Assembly (NCBI RefSeq): GCF_026210795.1
Contig: NC_089454.1
Location: forward strand, 1,736,001-1,800,000
Length of the DNA stretch: 64,000 bases
DNA from: Rhizophagus irregularis
Lineage: Eukaryota > Glomeromycota > Glomeromycetes > Glomerales > Glomeraceae
Reading direction: 5' to 3'
Part shown: positions 12,962 to 26,065 of the stretch, piece by piece
How positions within the stretch are numbered: the first letter of the stretch is position 1
Layout of the letters: each line of letters opens with the position of its first letter
Translations under genes and position numbers: made by a program
The notes under the pieces: generated by a model
Seen by the model: the letters and a program-made list of their open reading frames with translations, nothing else
Told to the model about the DNA's origin: nothing
The model's database searches: none

Positions 12962-14793
12962 ATAAATTAAATTTTGTTTGATCTCGAAAAAAATTTAATA
13001 AGCTGTATTATGATTTAGATTAAAATATATCAATATCGTAAAATGAACTATAGACAAAGTCCTGGATTAATATATCAATAAAGTTTAACATACTATTAGT
13101 TATCACATGAAATTCAAAAAATAATTTGTTTTTAGGATTCCTTCGCATTCAGTAATTACAGAAGGGTGAAATGTAGCCGTCAGAATTGTTACAATTAAGA
13201 AAAGTCAAATGATGGTGGTTTCATGTTTCTAGGTGTAACAGATGTTGAGAAATTTAGCCAATTATTTGGATATATAATATTTACATTACTGTTTTAATAT
13301 TTTGTTGTTTTTGGCTACCATGTGATGAAATGATTTTACAATAATGAGCTGTGTTTCATTTCTTTATTCACTAAATACAAGAAATTCTGTAAAACATACA
13401 AATTAATTACTGTACTCCTGGATATTACATATTGCTAAAATTCGAATTACTAAAATCTAATCCTAAATTTCAAAACCAATTACAAATTATTACTAGGAAA
13501 CGGAACGGAAACCGTTATGGGTCCGGAGCGTGTATTGTAACATTTATTTATCTTGTTTATTACGTATCACAAATTTTAATATTTGCACAAATTTCAGTGA
13601 CGTGTACGTGCACTTCTCCACGTGATCCAATATGTCCGGCAATTCGCCAAAATTCATCTACATTTAGGCAGGACCGGGAAAACTTATAATAAATGTCACC
13701 GGACAATAGTAAAATGATGGTTTTGCCCAAATTAATAAAAATTTTTCTTAAGTAATTAAACTAAAAATCTAACAAATCATACAGAAATGTCTGAAAAATA
13801 AAATGAATCATAAATTATTCTTTTAATATCAATATTAACTGAGATCATTAAATTTTCCGAAAAAAATTTTATAATAACGCGAACCACTTTTTAAAAAATT
13901 TACTAATTATGCGAACCACCTTTTTGTGTTACACAGAATATATAAAAATCTAAATTGAGTGTATAAATCATGCATTTAACTCTAAACTTAAACAGATAAG
14001 TTTAATCCACACATTTTGGCTTCATTAAAAATTGTATATATAAAAAATTCAATGGATTTTACTAGTGTGCCGGGTACTACAGTGACCTCCATTATAGGTT
14101 TTCCCGGTCCTATTTAGGCATATAAAATAAAATAAATAAATAAATTCAAAATAAAAATAACGAAAATTCATAGCTATTAATATAATAATTATTTAATTCC
14201 GCAGCATATACTTCACATATAAGTTTTTCATTTTTTTTATTTTACGATATTTGCAATATAAAAAAAAAAAGGATTTAATATTTTTTCGCATACGCGATAT
14301 CAGTGCGATATCGCTCTAATTCTCAATTTTTCTTTTGATTTTTTTTTTACATTTTTGACGCAACTTTTATGTATCTATTGTAACACTTTTAAAAACCATA
14401 TAGTATGCCTGCTTTACAATTTTTATTTAGTATATCAAAGAATACTGTTTTCGACTTTATATGGGAATGCGATATTTCGCGGGTGCGATAAAAAACAAAA
14501 TTCATAAAAAAAATAGTACTAATTAAATCTTTTTTCCGGTTATTTTCGAGGGTACTGAGCAAGTTTGATTACCATAATTTTTGAGAAAACACACGCTAAG
14601 GGGGAATTATTATATAAGTAATAATAAATAAGGGGGAAGGGGGTCTAAAAAATTTCTGGCCCTCCCCTTAAATAAAAGGTAATTTATTTATTTACATTTT
14701 ACTATTTATTTCTATAATATTTATAATATTTCTATATAACTTTTGAAAATCATATAACTAAATACTATTATATTATTATTATATTATACTATA
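12962..14793. other. Intergenic with a MITE-like element
   Basis: 3' region between the convergent SMU1 and cystinosin genes. Besides the inverted-repeat element at 13669-14112 there is a small direct repeat of GCGAACCAC (about 13879 and 13913) and a cluster of GCGATAT words at 14285-14490. No gene is supported; the open frame at 13432-13689 overlaps the element's left end and looks accidental. Confidence 0.55.
13669..14112. repeat. Inverted-repeat (MITE-like) element, about 0.44 kb
   Basis: The left arm near 13669-13715 contains AGGACCGGGAAAACTTATAAT followed by GTCACCGG. The reverse complement of the right arm (about 14060-14112) contains AGGACCGGGAAAACCTATAAT followed by GGTCAC and then CCGG. 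The shared core is about 20 bases with one difference, and weaker similarity (TAGTAAAAT) extends inward. The interior is non-coding and AT-rich, consistent with a non-autonomous DNA transposon. Confidence 0.6.
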
Positions 14794-16229
14794 TTATACG
14801 TATCTGTTTAATTGTTTATCTGATTGTGGTGCTATTAAAAGAGTACTTTCCGAATTTTCATCTGGCAATATATCCAATATATCAGGATCTTCCCGATTAC
14901 GATAAAGTATATAGTGTTGTGTCATGAACAATAAATCAAATGATATGCTAAGAAATCCAAGACCACTATAAATTAAATAAAAAAAAAAGAAAAAGAATTT
15001 AGAATTAATTTTGAAAAAAGGAAACATTATATCAAAAATCAAAATAAAAAAACTTACAGTTTTACATAATCCTATTAGTAAATTAAAAGAATAAGTTGTG
15101 AATTAGTCTAAATATTTCACAAAACACGTGATAACAAAATAACTTTATTTAATAATAACTTACCCCTAATATGCCGTGCCAATTATCTTGTAAGTACGCA
15201 TCCAACACTAATTGGAAGATAGATAAAATACCACCGGTGAAATCCTAAATCAAAAAATTTAAATTAAATAAGAGAAATAATAAACAAGCAGAAAATAAAA
15301 TTTTAAATAATAATATGCTTACCAATAATATATTATAGATACTCCATCCGACAGTAGATCTTCTTTTGAAGTTTAAGTACGCCTAAAACGAAATATTTAA
15401 ATTAGATCACAAAGCGAGGCGTAATAAAGACTTGTTTATGAAAAATAACTTACTTGGGGAACATATTTGATGAAACTAAAACATAACTTGACGTAGCTCA
15501 AATAATATAACAGATCAATCCAATGACATAATCCAAAGATAGCTCCAAACAACAATGAAGATGAAAAGAACAATAATATAGACATTAATGAGAATGCAAC
15601 AGTTGATATTTGTTGAGATTGGTCTCTCTATAAAAATCAAATAAAAAATATATATAAATAAAATGCAAAATAATAAGAAAGAAAAGAAAATGACATGTGA
15701 CATACCTTATATATGAATGTTTGAACTAAAGTGATTGTACTTAATATTAATGCATGTAAAGAAAATGCTACGTCGTTAATTTGTACCAAGTTATCTTTGC
15801 CATTATTCCTATCTCGATATTCTTTACGTATTTGTTCGGATGAAAAAAAAGCTAAATTAAAGATTGTATAACATGCAAATCCAAAGACGTTATACCATAG
15901 AAAATCTATGGATAATCCATGTACTCTTTTTTTTTTTAAAAAAAAGTTGAGAGTTAATTTTTTGAAATGAATATTAACGATTTAACGATTAGAATAGATA
16001 ACAATAAGAATCAATTTAAATACCTTTTTCTTCGCCAATTTAATATCGCTTGTGGATAAAAACTTATTGACCATGCAAAGAAATATATCTATAATATGCG
16101 AGAAATAAAGGTTAACTGCGTCACACTTATATTTTCAAATAATATGATAAAATAAATATTTACCCATCCTATTGTTCTTGATAAAATTATTCCATAATTT
16201 GAAGCTGTTTCCATACTTATTGAGTCCAT
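14794..16229 (-). CDS. Cystinosin-like lysosomal/vacuolar PQ-loop transporter
   Basis: Multi-exon minus-strand gene, ATG at 16229 (MDSISMETASNYG) and TAA at 14794-14796, about 280 residues. Seven hydrophobic segments are evident. The two PQ-loops are complete: FFAWSISFYPQAILNWRRK near residues 25-45 and FIKYVPQAYLNFKRRSTVGW in the second half, followed by LLDFTGGILSIFQLVLDA, which is the cystinosin signature including the conserved Asp. After the first loop comes VHGLSIDFLWYNVFGF, also typical. Family knowledge: cystinosin exports cystine from lysosomes or vacuoles with protons; the yeast relative is Ers1. The C-terminal tail ends without an obvious GYDQL sorting motif. Substrate is inferred from similarity. 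Confidence 0.92.
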
Positions 16230-18277
16230 TTAATATATATTTAATTTGTTAAATGTTTTTTAAATGATGATCACGTGTATACGATAAAGATATCCTAAAA
16301 GAAGAATATGTGTTTGATATAAATTGATAAATTGAATTGGAATAGGTGATTAAAAAAAGTGGTTATTCTTTTTGTTATAAGGAAAAATTCGACCCATTTT
16401 ATATTTTTTCTGAATCATATAATCGGTATCCAAAATTCTTTGATTACAAATTATTGATTGACGAGACCAAAAAAAGACGGCATAAACAAACAAAATTTGA
16501 TTGGATATGAATGACGCAATTCCTGAGCAAATTTTGCCATTGTCATTTCGTGACGGAATTCGGTTAAATTGTTAAATCGGTACGGTTAAATTCACAATAT
16601 TTCATATTTCCGATTAGCAATCCATCAATTTCTTCTAGCAAAAGCAGAGAAATTTTACTACTAGAATACTAGATGAAGAAGAAAAAATTTATAAAGATGA
16701 AGAGTATATATTTAAATAAAGACGTGTCAGGATAGGGATCAAGGAGTTCAAATTTTGCTGTGCAATAAATTCATATGAACTTTATAGGAGGACAAGATCA
16801 AATGAATATGACGCCACAAAGAATAAAAATTGTGCAATAGTTATAATTATTAGACTCTACTTTGAAATATTTGCTATCTGATGACTATGACTATCAAATA
16901 AATAGATACTTATTTAGGAGTTAACATCACATGCCGCTAATGGGAGCTTCGTGTTCAAAATCGAATGTTTCACAGATTATACTAAATGATGATTATAAGT
17001 TGATTTAATGAGTTTATTTAAAGATTTTTATATGACTATGATATATTAACTTTTTCTTTTAAAGAAATAAAAAATCGGGGAAAAGATGTCACGTTGACTA
17101 ATTATAGTGTCATGCGGGGTTGTCGATCTATGATGATTTGCAAATATTTCATCATTTTTGTTTTGATATTCTTATTTTTAAAAGTTAATTCAAATTTTTC
17201 TTGTTTATCACGTGACAATAACAAGTTTTGTTATTTTGACGTATTCGCAGTAAATCTATACTGTAGATATAATAGATCGAAACCATTAAGTCTACTAGAT
17301 TAAATTGGATATTTTAATATTGGAATTGTTTCTTAATAAAGAAAGGTAATTCTAAATTAATTATTATTAGCATTAACCGGTTTGTGACGATGGTTAATTT
17401 TTATTCTATTTCATCCTTTGAAGAAAAAAAAAAACAGATAAGATCAATTCTTTATTAGTCATAAAACAGGTGATCGTAAAATTATATTATTATTTATCTT
17501 ATGAATTAACGAGTAGTAAATCTATACGTTAATATAGGAAGTTTTCCGAAACTGGGGTTGTTGAAATTTCGAAAATTTGAAGCGACTTTTCTCAACTTTT
17601 AATATATACATATATATTTTCAATTCTCATAATGTACCATTTTAATTTAATTTCTCACGATAAAAGTTCCCTGACCAGAATTATATTGATCGTGATTACA
17701 CATCCTACCAAAGTTTAGGAGTTAGTTATGCACTTGCACGTGGAAGGCCAGTTCGTACGTTAATATCATAACACCCACGTTTGTTACTTCTTTCGAAGGA
17801 ATATAAATATTAAAGTACAATTATAATATGGTTGTCTTCCAATATAATAATTTCTAGATTATTTAATTAATTAATGATAGTACAAAATTATGTTAATGTG
17901 GTATAAATAGGGGGTCTTCTCAGAGATAGTATTAAGATTGAATTGAATTTATTATTTAGTGATCTATTTTCCTGCGTATAATATATGAGGCGCATATGTA
18001 TTTAGGATTACAAGCGATAATTGGAACCGAAGTTTCGTATTAAAAATGTATGAAGATCATTCTTTACCACCATATATAGTAAAAATTTGCCAATACATAT
18101 TTTTGTGTACGACACTATTTTATTAAATGATCATTTGCATATTTTTCTATAGATTAAAAAGGTAAGATTTACGAGATAAAAAAATTAAAAAATCGAACAC
18201 ATTATTTTTGTACAATTTTAAATGAGAACAAATTAAAATATTAAAAAAAAAATTAGAAAAAAATGTAAAAATAAAAT
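16230..18277. other. Intergenic, only a doubtful small frame
   Basis: Two kilobases between the cystinosin start and the 3' end of the GPI protein gene. Apart from the small candidate frame at 17112-17303, listed separately, I see no coding or repeat structure. Confidence 0.5.
17112..17303 (+). CDS. Doubtful small secreted protein candidate
   Basis: From ATG at 17112 the frame gives 63 residues. A strong hydrophobic stretch (MICKYFIIFVLIFLFLKVNS) looks like a signal peptide, followed by a short mature part with three cysteines (CLSRDNNKFC, NLYCRY). No family is recognised. AT-rich DNA makes Phe/Ile/Leu runs by chance, so this may be random. Transcript evidence would decide. Confidence 0.2.
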   Translation: MRGCRSMMICKYFIIFVLIFLFLKVNSNFSCLSRDNNKFCYFDVFAVNLYCRYNRSKPLSLLD

Positions 18278-18985
18278 CTAAACGAATTGTCCAATTATAA
18301 GAGCAGCAACGGGTGGAACAGCAGCAATCATAACATTTATTTTATTGCTATCAGCAGAAGATTTGGCGTTGTTAGTTTTGGGTGTTTCAGATGGAGTTGA
18401 TGGACTCGATGATGAAACTGTTGGCGGAGGAGTTTGTGCTGGTGCGGGTTGTGTCGCTAAAGGAGTTGCAGCTACAGGAGTCGCTGCTGCTTTAGCCGAT
18501 GATTGACTTGCAGCTAATTGACAAGATTGTTGTACTGCTGGCTGAATTTATTTAAAAGAAAAAAAATTTATTACGTGTTACATTGAAATGAACAAAAAAA
18601 AAAATTGAGAATCTTACCTGATATGCTTTTCCTTCATTTTGTATATCAAGATCATCAGGACATTGAAGGTAGCAATTTTGAAGAGCTAAAAGTAAAGAGA
18701 TTTTTTGAAAATAAAAAAAAAAGAGAGAGAAGAAAAAAGAAGAAAAGGTTATTCGGGATATCATTATTATATTAAATAACTTTTTTTTCTTGTTTTTTTT
18801 TTGAACATACCATTATTGGCATTGCATTTACAATTCCAATCGTCGAATGCACAACCGTTTAATTGAGCAGTGCCTCTATTTTTACAATCGGTGTATACTG
18901 CCATATTAGCGCATACCGCTTCGCTTGTAGGGGCCAAAGCAGAGATGGCGACCAAAGCAACAAATAATAAACTTGTAGGTTTCAT
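18278..18985 (-). CDS. Secreted, CFEM-like eight-cysteine GPI-anchored protein
   Basis: Three exons: 18985-18811, then about 18686-18621, then about 18543-18278. Residues 1-23 (MKPTSLLFVALVAISALAPT) are a signal peptide. The mature N-terminal domain has eight cysteines with spacing C-x8-C-x10-C-x6-C-x-C-x8-C-x3-C-x20-C, including FDDWNCKC, which recalls the D-x2-C-x-C of fungal CFEM domains. The first spacing is longer than the CFEM consensus, so I call it CFEM-like only. Then comes an Ala/Pro/Thr/Ser-rich stalk (PAPAQTPPPTVSSSSPSTPS), likely O-glycosylated. The end is a small-residue site followed by a hydrophobic tail ending IIGQFV, as expected for GPI attachment. Likely a cell-wall or plasma-membrane surface protein; role unknown (CFEM proteins include haem-binding and host-interaction proteins). 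Confidence 0.8.
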
Positions 18986-21958
18986 TATTAATTATTAGAA
19001 TTAGAAAGACTAAAAAAAAAATGTATATATATATATATGTATATTTTGGATTTTTAAAAAAGTTTTTTTTTTAAAACTGAAAAAAAAAAGATATAAGAAA
19101 ATTTAACCCATTATATAGAAAATTTCGATTAACCGATTACAACATCTCTGCTTGGAGGTAAAAATTGATATACATAATAATCTTTAATATGATTTGATCT
19201 TTTATATTTGTGTAACGGAGTGCATAATTTATGGAAACTCTAAAGTGGCGTTATGATTTATTTTTATTATTAAAAACAATTTTTTCTTTTTTTGGAACAA
19301 TTCCTTATTAACTATTTTTATTAAATATAATGTTTAATACTAAATTGGGTAATGGAACGTAGTCGATACTAAATATAGAGACTAAACTGATCGTAATCTC
19401 TATGAAATTACTATTTTTTTTATTAAATTACTTTCTTAAGTAATCAGTCATACTTTATCGAAATTTTTTGGATCAAAAGAGATCTATTAATATATCCTTT
19501 AATAATACAGTAATGATTGTCATCCTTCGCAAAATAAGATGATTCTATTGCATTGTTCATATGATTATTATTTCCATCTACCCTTTCGATAATTTTTTAT
19601 CTGATAAAATTAATTTTTTTTACGTAATATAAATTATGTGAAAAAATTTTATCCATTCAAATTATGTAATTAATAAATCATTTTATTAAATTCAGGAGTT
19701 AAAATTTCAGCTCAACTATTTATAACTACAGTTTTTGCTTATAATTTTTATTTAAAAGAAAAAGTAATTTTTTTAAAGTTTCCTATTGGTATATAGTAAT
19801 GTTACTTATGAAGTACAACCAGAGGTTACACAGATAAATGAAAAACGTTGTTATGCCAATTATTTTGGGTAAATAAGTATCTATTATTATGTATCTCCAG
19901 GATAAATCGAATGGCTCTACGTCGATTAGTTCAGCTTTATTCTATAAACCGAAAGACAAAGATCTGCAATTGTGCATTCTTTAAGGTGAAGTACGATATT
20001 GACAGTTTGCAACTACTAAACTATTTCTGAACAAGAACAAAGTGCTCAGGAAGTTTAAAGTTACCCACCGCATCTTATGATAATAGAATGTCGTTACGAC
20101 AATTTATCATTAAATTCATGGCGGATCATAATCATTCAGTTGTTTTGCCTCAGATCAGCGAAATTTTCATTTTGTAAGAAATACTGGGAGATCCAAGGTA
20201 CTAAAAAAGAGAGAAATAACTTGGTTAACATATACAGAAAGTATCGTTTATGGGTTTTGTCAATATTTACTTGTCCGTTCTGAATTTTCTATTTGTCTAT
20301 TAGAGACTTAATAATTCATTTTAAGTTTCTCATTGTTTTTAAAAAGTTCGAAAAAGTTCGAAAAAAAAATTAAGTTTGCAAGTAGGAAATATGTTATGGA
20401 AAAATTTGAAGTATATTTTATTGATATCAAATTATTAATAGTCACCTTAAAATCACTTATAAGCTTAAACTAGTCTACAATTGTAATCAGGCGTTTACCG
20501 GAATAGCGAAACAATGATTTTCTAATTATAACTCGCTTGAATGATCACAACATATACGTGGCAATGCTGACTCTTTGAATTATGAGAGCGGCTAGGCTCC
20601 TTTCCGATTTAAAGCTAAGGAACTATGAAGAACGTGGAGAAATTTTACCTGTCACTTAAAATAATAACGAGGTTAAAATGGTAAAATTACGCCGAAATTC
20701 AGACACTATACGAGTAACTGATTTTTTTGCCGAATATTGTAATAATAAATCCCCGGCTATCCCTTTAGTTATTACTTTCTTTTAAATGAATGTGAAAGTA
20801 ATCATGATGTTTGTGATTTTTATAGTGATTTTTATAAAATATATCCAAGAATTATGAAGTTGTGGAGAAGAATAAGTATCAATATCATTATAGCATTTTT
20901 TTTTCATTTTCGTAATATTAAATTTTTAGGTTTGATTGCCTTGTGTGCCCCCTCCGTTTCACTGAATGAATATCCTTCTTTAGTGTCTCGGATGGTCCAG
21001 TTTAGTAGTCGTTATTCTTTGAATGGGTTAAGAATTTTCCCTCAAGAATGAGAATTCTAAAATATTCGTACAAATGTTTCTGTATTAACGAATCAGAGAA
21101 ATAATTTGTTTTGTAAAATGAATACAATAATAGATATCCGAGTAACGAACATTTAATGAGAATATCTCTAGCTCTAAACAATAAAATGAAAGTTCAATAC
21201 TATTTAATACTTACCTATGCGCTGATTCAAAAACAATTTTTCTCCACATATTCCGTAAAATTTTTCGCAGTCATCATATGTGCCTTCCACATAAAACGTA
21301 TAAAAATATTAATTCAGAGCAATAGTATACCTAATACTTTCAAATACTTGGCCACAAAAAATGTTACTACGCCAATTAGACAATAACTGCGGCGCTATTA
21401 ATAGTATACCTAATACTTTCAAATACTTGGCCACAAAAAATGTTACTACGCAGTTATATAGCATTTGTTAAATTTGAAAAGCTAATCTTTTTTGCAGTAA
21501 TACAAAATAAAAAAAACGCAACTAAGCCTCGACGTTGCCTTTACTACTTTTGATTTTTCAATTAGATCCTACTTCTATCCACTTGAAATTATAACAATTA
21601 TGATGTAATGCGGTCTTTTTTAGGTAAATAATTATTGCAAAACCTCCGAAAACGATACCGCAGCAACTAAATTGTTACCAAATTAAGTAATTTTATATGC
21701 CACACGCAAGGGTCCTACCGATGCCCCGATCCATAATAGTATATAAATTATTTTTTAATCCGAATTCTCGATCCATCTCAACATTCGAGAATTTGAAATA
21801 AGTTTTCTCGGGTAAGAAAACTAGTCGACATCTTCAGATCTATTCGTTCCGCTCGATCACATCTTGATTAGTAGACTTGGTGACTACTTTAAACTCTTAA
21901 CACATTCATTGGTCAAAAGAGTTTCCTTTTAATTACTTAAACCCACAAACAAAAAAAA
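18986..21958. other. Intergenic, 3 kb, with a 52-bp duplication
   Basis: Between the divergent GPI-protein and ARB1 genes. No frame longer than about 76 codons and none with family resemblance. An (AT)n stretch near 19022-19045 lies just upstream of the GPI-protein gene. The duplication at 21321-21451 is listed separately. The last 200 bases upstream of 21959 should hold the ARB1 promoter. Confidence 0.55.
21321..21451. repeat. Perfect 52-bp direct duplication
   Basis: The bases at 21321-21372, beginning AATAGTATACCTAATACTTT and ending GTTACTACGC, recur exactly at 21400-21451. A 27-base spacer gives a 79-base period. Only two copies are present, so this is a recent local duplication rather than an array. 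Confidence 0.9.
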
Positions 21959-24692
21959 ATGTCATCAGTCTCAAAACAAAAACGTTTGGCCAAAAAAGCC
22001 GCCAAAAATTCAAAGAAGCCAGAAGAAACACCCGATGTAAACGGCTCATCTACTAATAAAGAAACTATTGAGAATAGTACTGCAGCCGCTGCTAACGGCT
22101 TGTCTTTGGAAACATTAAAGATCTCTGGCGAAAGAACTGCTACTGGTGTATTGGCTTCACAGCCCAGATCAAGAGATATTAAGATTGAGCAATATAGTTT
22201 ATCTTTTTATGGGCGTGTGTTGGTCGATAATGCAACAATTGAACTTAATTTCGGTAGACGGTACGTTATTTGATCTACTCGTTTTTTTTTTTGACATTCT
22301 TTTCGAGTTGTTGAATACTTAGTAAAGTAATTTGACCGGTCTTTTTAAATTTAGATATGGTCTAATAGGTGCAAATGGTTCAGGAAAGAGCACTTTCTTG
22401 GCGTCTTTGGCCGCGAGAGAAGCTCCAATTCCGGAGCACATTGATGTATGTATAAATTAATATTTTTGCTTTCATTTATTACTTTTAATTCGACTGAAGA
22501 TTAATCAACATTTCATTGCATTTTATAGATATATTTATTAAATCAGGAAGCGGAACCTTGTGATCTTAATGCTATCGACTATGTCATATTGGCAGCAAAG
22601 AGTGAAATTACTCGGTAATTATCAAAGATCTTTTATAATGTATGCAATATTGGTTTAGAATTTATTAAGGTTTCTTCAATTTGTATTTAATTTTTAGTCT
22701 TGAAAAAGAAGTTGAGGATATACTGGCAGAGGCAGAAGGCGCGGAAGACCTAAGATTAGAAGATTTGTATGATCGTATTAATGCTCTCGATGAGTCGACA
22801 TTTAAATCTCGTGCTAGCACTCTCCTTCATGGATTAGGTTTCTCTCAAGAAATGATGGCCAAAAAAACTAGAGATATGTCTGGTGGTTGGAGAATGCGAG
22901 TAGCGCTCGCAAAAGCTTTATTCATTAAACCTACTTTATTGTTGTTAGATGAACCAAGTAAGCTTAAGAAAATTTATATAATCTTTTTTTTTTATTTAAA
23001 ATGTTTTCAATCTTTTTTTATTAATAATGATTTTTTTTTTTAGCAAATCATTTGGATTTGGAAGCTTGTGTTTGGCTCGAAGAGTATTTAAAGAATTATA
23101 ATCGGTAAGTTAGATCAAAAATAGTAGAAATTATTAAAGTTTATATTTTGAATGTTAATATCATTAATTTTTTTTTTATTTTAGTATTTTACTTTTGGTC
23201 AGTCATTCTCAAGATTTTCTTGATGGTGTATGCAATGAAACTATGCATTTAACGGAAAAGAAAAAATTAAATTATTACGGAGGTGGATACTCTTCTTTCG
23301 TAAAGACTAAAGCAGAAATGGAAGTAAACCAAATGAAGGCATATCATAAACAACAGGAAGAAATTGCACACATTAAAAAATTCATTGCTTCGGCTGGTAC
23401 ATACGCTAATCTTGTAAGTGAATAACGAATATTTTTTACAGAAATTGACGAATAATTTTATTATTAATATTATTCTAATTCGTATAAATTTAACCTCTAA
23501 TAGGTCAAGCAAGCCAAAAGTAAACAAAAAATCATTGACAAGATGGAAGCTGCCGGTTTAATTGAAAAAGTACGTGTATATTTATTTATGTTTATATCAT
23601 GATTTTGAATTTCTCTAACGGTTTAATATGACGTTATTATAGGTCGAACCACCCATCACATTCAAATTCAAATTTGAAAATGTTGAAAAACTTCCTCCAC
23701 CGGTATTACAATTCGATCAAGTATCTTTCTCTTATAGCGGAAGCAGTAAAACTGTAGATTTGTTATATAAAGATCTTGATCTAGCGGTGGATTTGGATTC
23801 TCGTGTAGCTCTTGTGGGACCTAATGGTGATTATCTTGATTGGTTTGAATTTTATTGTAAAATAATAAAAATATTTATACTTACATTATTATTTTTAAAA
23901 TTTAATTAGGCGTGGGGAAAAGTACTTTGTTAAAATTGATGATGGGCGAGATTCAACCTGTGAAAGGTAGAATCGCTCGCCATACTAATTTGAAATTGGC
24001 CAAATACAGCCAGCATAGGTCTGTATATAAACTTTTCAAACTTTTCAAAATTTAGTTCCTCATACATTAATTTTCTAACATTTTGATTTGATTACTTTTT
24101 AGCGCTGATCAACTTGATATGGATTTGAGTCCAATTAATTATATGAGAAAAAATTTTGCTCATCTGAATGGAGATATTGATGTGAGTTTATGCAAATATA
24201 AATACAGATGCTATTTGATCATTATCTCATGTATAACATTTTTATTTTTAATTTTTTTGGAATTAAAATAGTTTTGGCGAAGTCAAATCGGACGATATGG
24301 TCTTACAGGCATTCACCAAACGAATGCCATCAAGACTTTGAGTGATGGATTAAAATCTCGATTAGTTTTCGCCGAACTGGTATTATCGAAACCAGACATT
24401 GTTCTTATGGACGAACCTACAAATCATTTGGTAATTATTTCTTTTGTACTTTCTTTCATTGAAAAACTTTGAATTTAACGAAATTATCCATCTTTAGGAC
24501 ATGGAAAGTATTGACGGACTTGCAAAAGCTATAAAAGAATATTCGGGTGGCGTAGTGCTAGTATCCCACGATTTCCGATTAATTTCTCAGGTAGCAAACG
24601 ATATATGGTTATGTAAAGATAAAAAAGTAACCACATGGAAAGGTACTATTGAAGAATATAAGAAATATCTTGCTAAAGGGGTTAAAATTTAA
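21959..24692 (+). CDS. ARB1: ABC-F ATPase, ribosome biogenesis factor Arb1/ABCF2
   Basis: Start at 21959 opens with a Lys/Ala-rich extension ([15 protein letters not shown]) typical of Arb1/ABCF2. About eight introns interrupt two ABC domains and there are no membrane segments. Domain 1 has Walker [10 protein letters not shown], signature [16 protein letters not shown], and Walker B LLLLDEPTNHLDLEA split by an intron after EP. A coiled linker ([18 protein letters not shown]) joins the halves. Domain 2 has GPNGVGKST, signature [15 protein letters not shown] and [13 protein letters not shown], then [11 protein letters not shown]. Family knowledge: Arb1 is an essential cytoplasmic and nuclear ATPase for 40S and 60S biogenesis and 60S quality control. 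The second signature has Leu where LSDGQ is usual; I record this as an oddity. AAATTTAATTAG at 24686 closes the gene. Confidence 0.95.
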
Positions 24693-26065
24693 TTAGATAA
24701 TTTGTGCTAGTTAAAAAAAAACATTTAGTAATTTGATTTAATTTGATTAGTGCAATATATTTATTAAACAAATGGTTTTACGCTTTGTATATTTTGCAAA
24801 GGACCTTTTATTAATAAATTTTTTTTTTAAAAAAAAAAAATAATAAACTATGACAGAATAACTTATTGAGTGGTTTCGTGAGATGATTAGAGATGTTAAG
24901 AAATTTATCATAATTTCTGAAAGTGATAGTTTCCAAGTTCACGGCAGCACGATTGCGAAGCATACATAAAAGTTGTTGAGAAATACTAATTATATTTTTG
25001 AGGAGAGTGGTCCCTTCACCCTCTCTTTCCTTTCCCTTGTCCTTTATCTTCCCCACCCACACCACTCCTACTCCCTTTCTCTCGTTCTTTCTGTATTTGC
25101 GGGTGTGTGTGAAGAACCGAAATGATTTACAAATCAATCACAACTTAGGCGCAGTGCATAATTAGGAATACGTTAAAACTAAAAATTCAAGATCAAGAAT
25201 CAGAGACATGTCAATCAGACTAATGTATCGGAGACGCAAGTCATAGAATCAGAGCGCCTCTTTCAAGCGTTAAGGGATTATGCCATTATGGGAATCAGCT
25301 CTATTATGATCCTAAATTAGCGAAGTTGTTAACCCCAAGATAAGTTAGAATATTGTTTTAGTTGTTAACTCTTCAAGCAAGTTCGCGATCACAGTCATGT
25401 GATAGTTTATTTCTTTCATACATATTCACATAATTGTTTTTATTCTAAAATTCTTCCTACAGAAGCGTTATGTCATTTCTTCCGAAAATCTTATCTAAAT
25501 ATACAAACAATTAATACAATGGAAAGTATAAGAAAATGTGATTTATATATGACCATGTTTTAAGTAGGAATGATTTAAAATAATATAATATACGATGTAA
25601 TGAAGGAGTGCGTGGTGATGATGTGGTAAAATCAAAGATGAAGTATAGTATAATGTGATGATAGAAAATAATAGGTAGACTGAATGGATATGCGAACCAA
25701 TGGCTAGACCGCTTATGAAGAGGTAATTTTAAATATAAAAAATACAAATGAGCAATTAATAGCAAACAAGGAGAAAAAATCTTGTAGTATTACGAGAAAG
25801 AACAAGTATATCAGTATTTTGACCTAGAGAAAAATTATTCCAATTTACTTCGCAAAGCGTTTCTGCAGCAAGTAACTATCATATTTTGAATGTCATTGTA
25901 ATTCTACAGTAAATTACTGGGAATTAAACCTACATTTATAGAAAAAGATTCGATAAAGGAACGATCGTTTGCGAATTGTTAAATTCACTTGCTTCTAATA
26001 ATAAAAGATATTTAGTACGTTCCTATTTTTATACTGGAGATAAAATTATATTATTTATATATGTA
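24693..26065. other. Intergenic, no gene seen
   Basis: A pyrimidine-rich block at 25012-25090 is the only compositional feature. The short frames here (24811-25137, 25511-25765, both minus) show no family resemblance. Confidence 0.5.

Noticed and set aside
19840-20290. Two plus-strand frames of 60-68 codons possibly from an old gene
   Set aside because: No recognisable motif, no splice-consistent chain and many stops; treated as intergenic.
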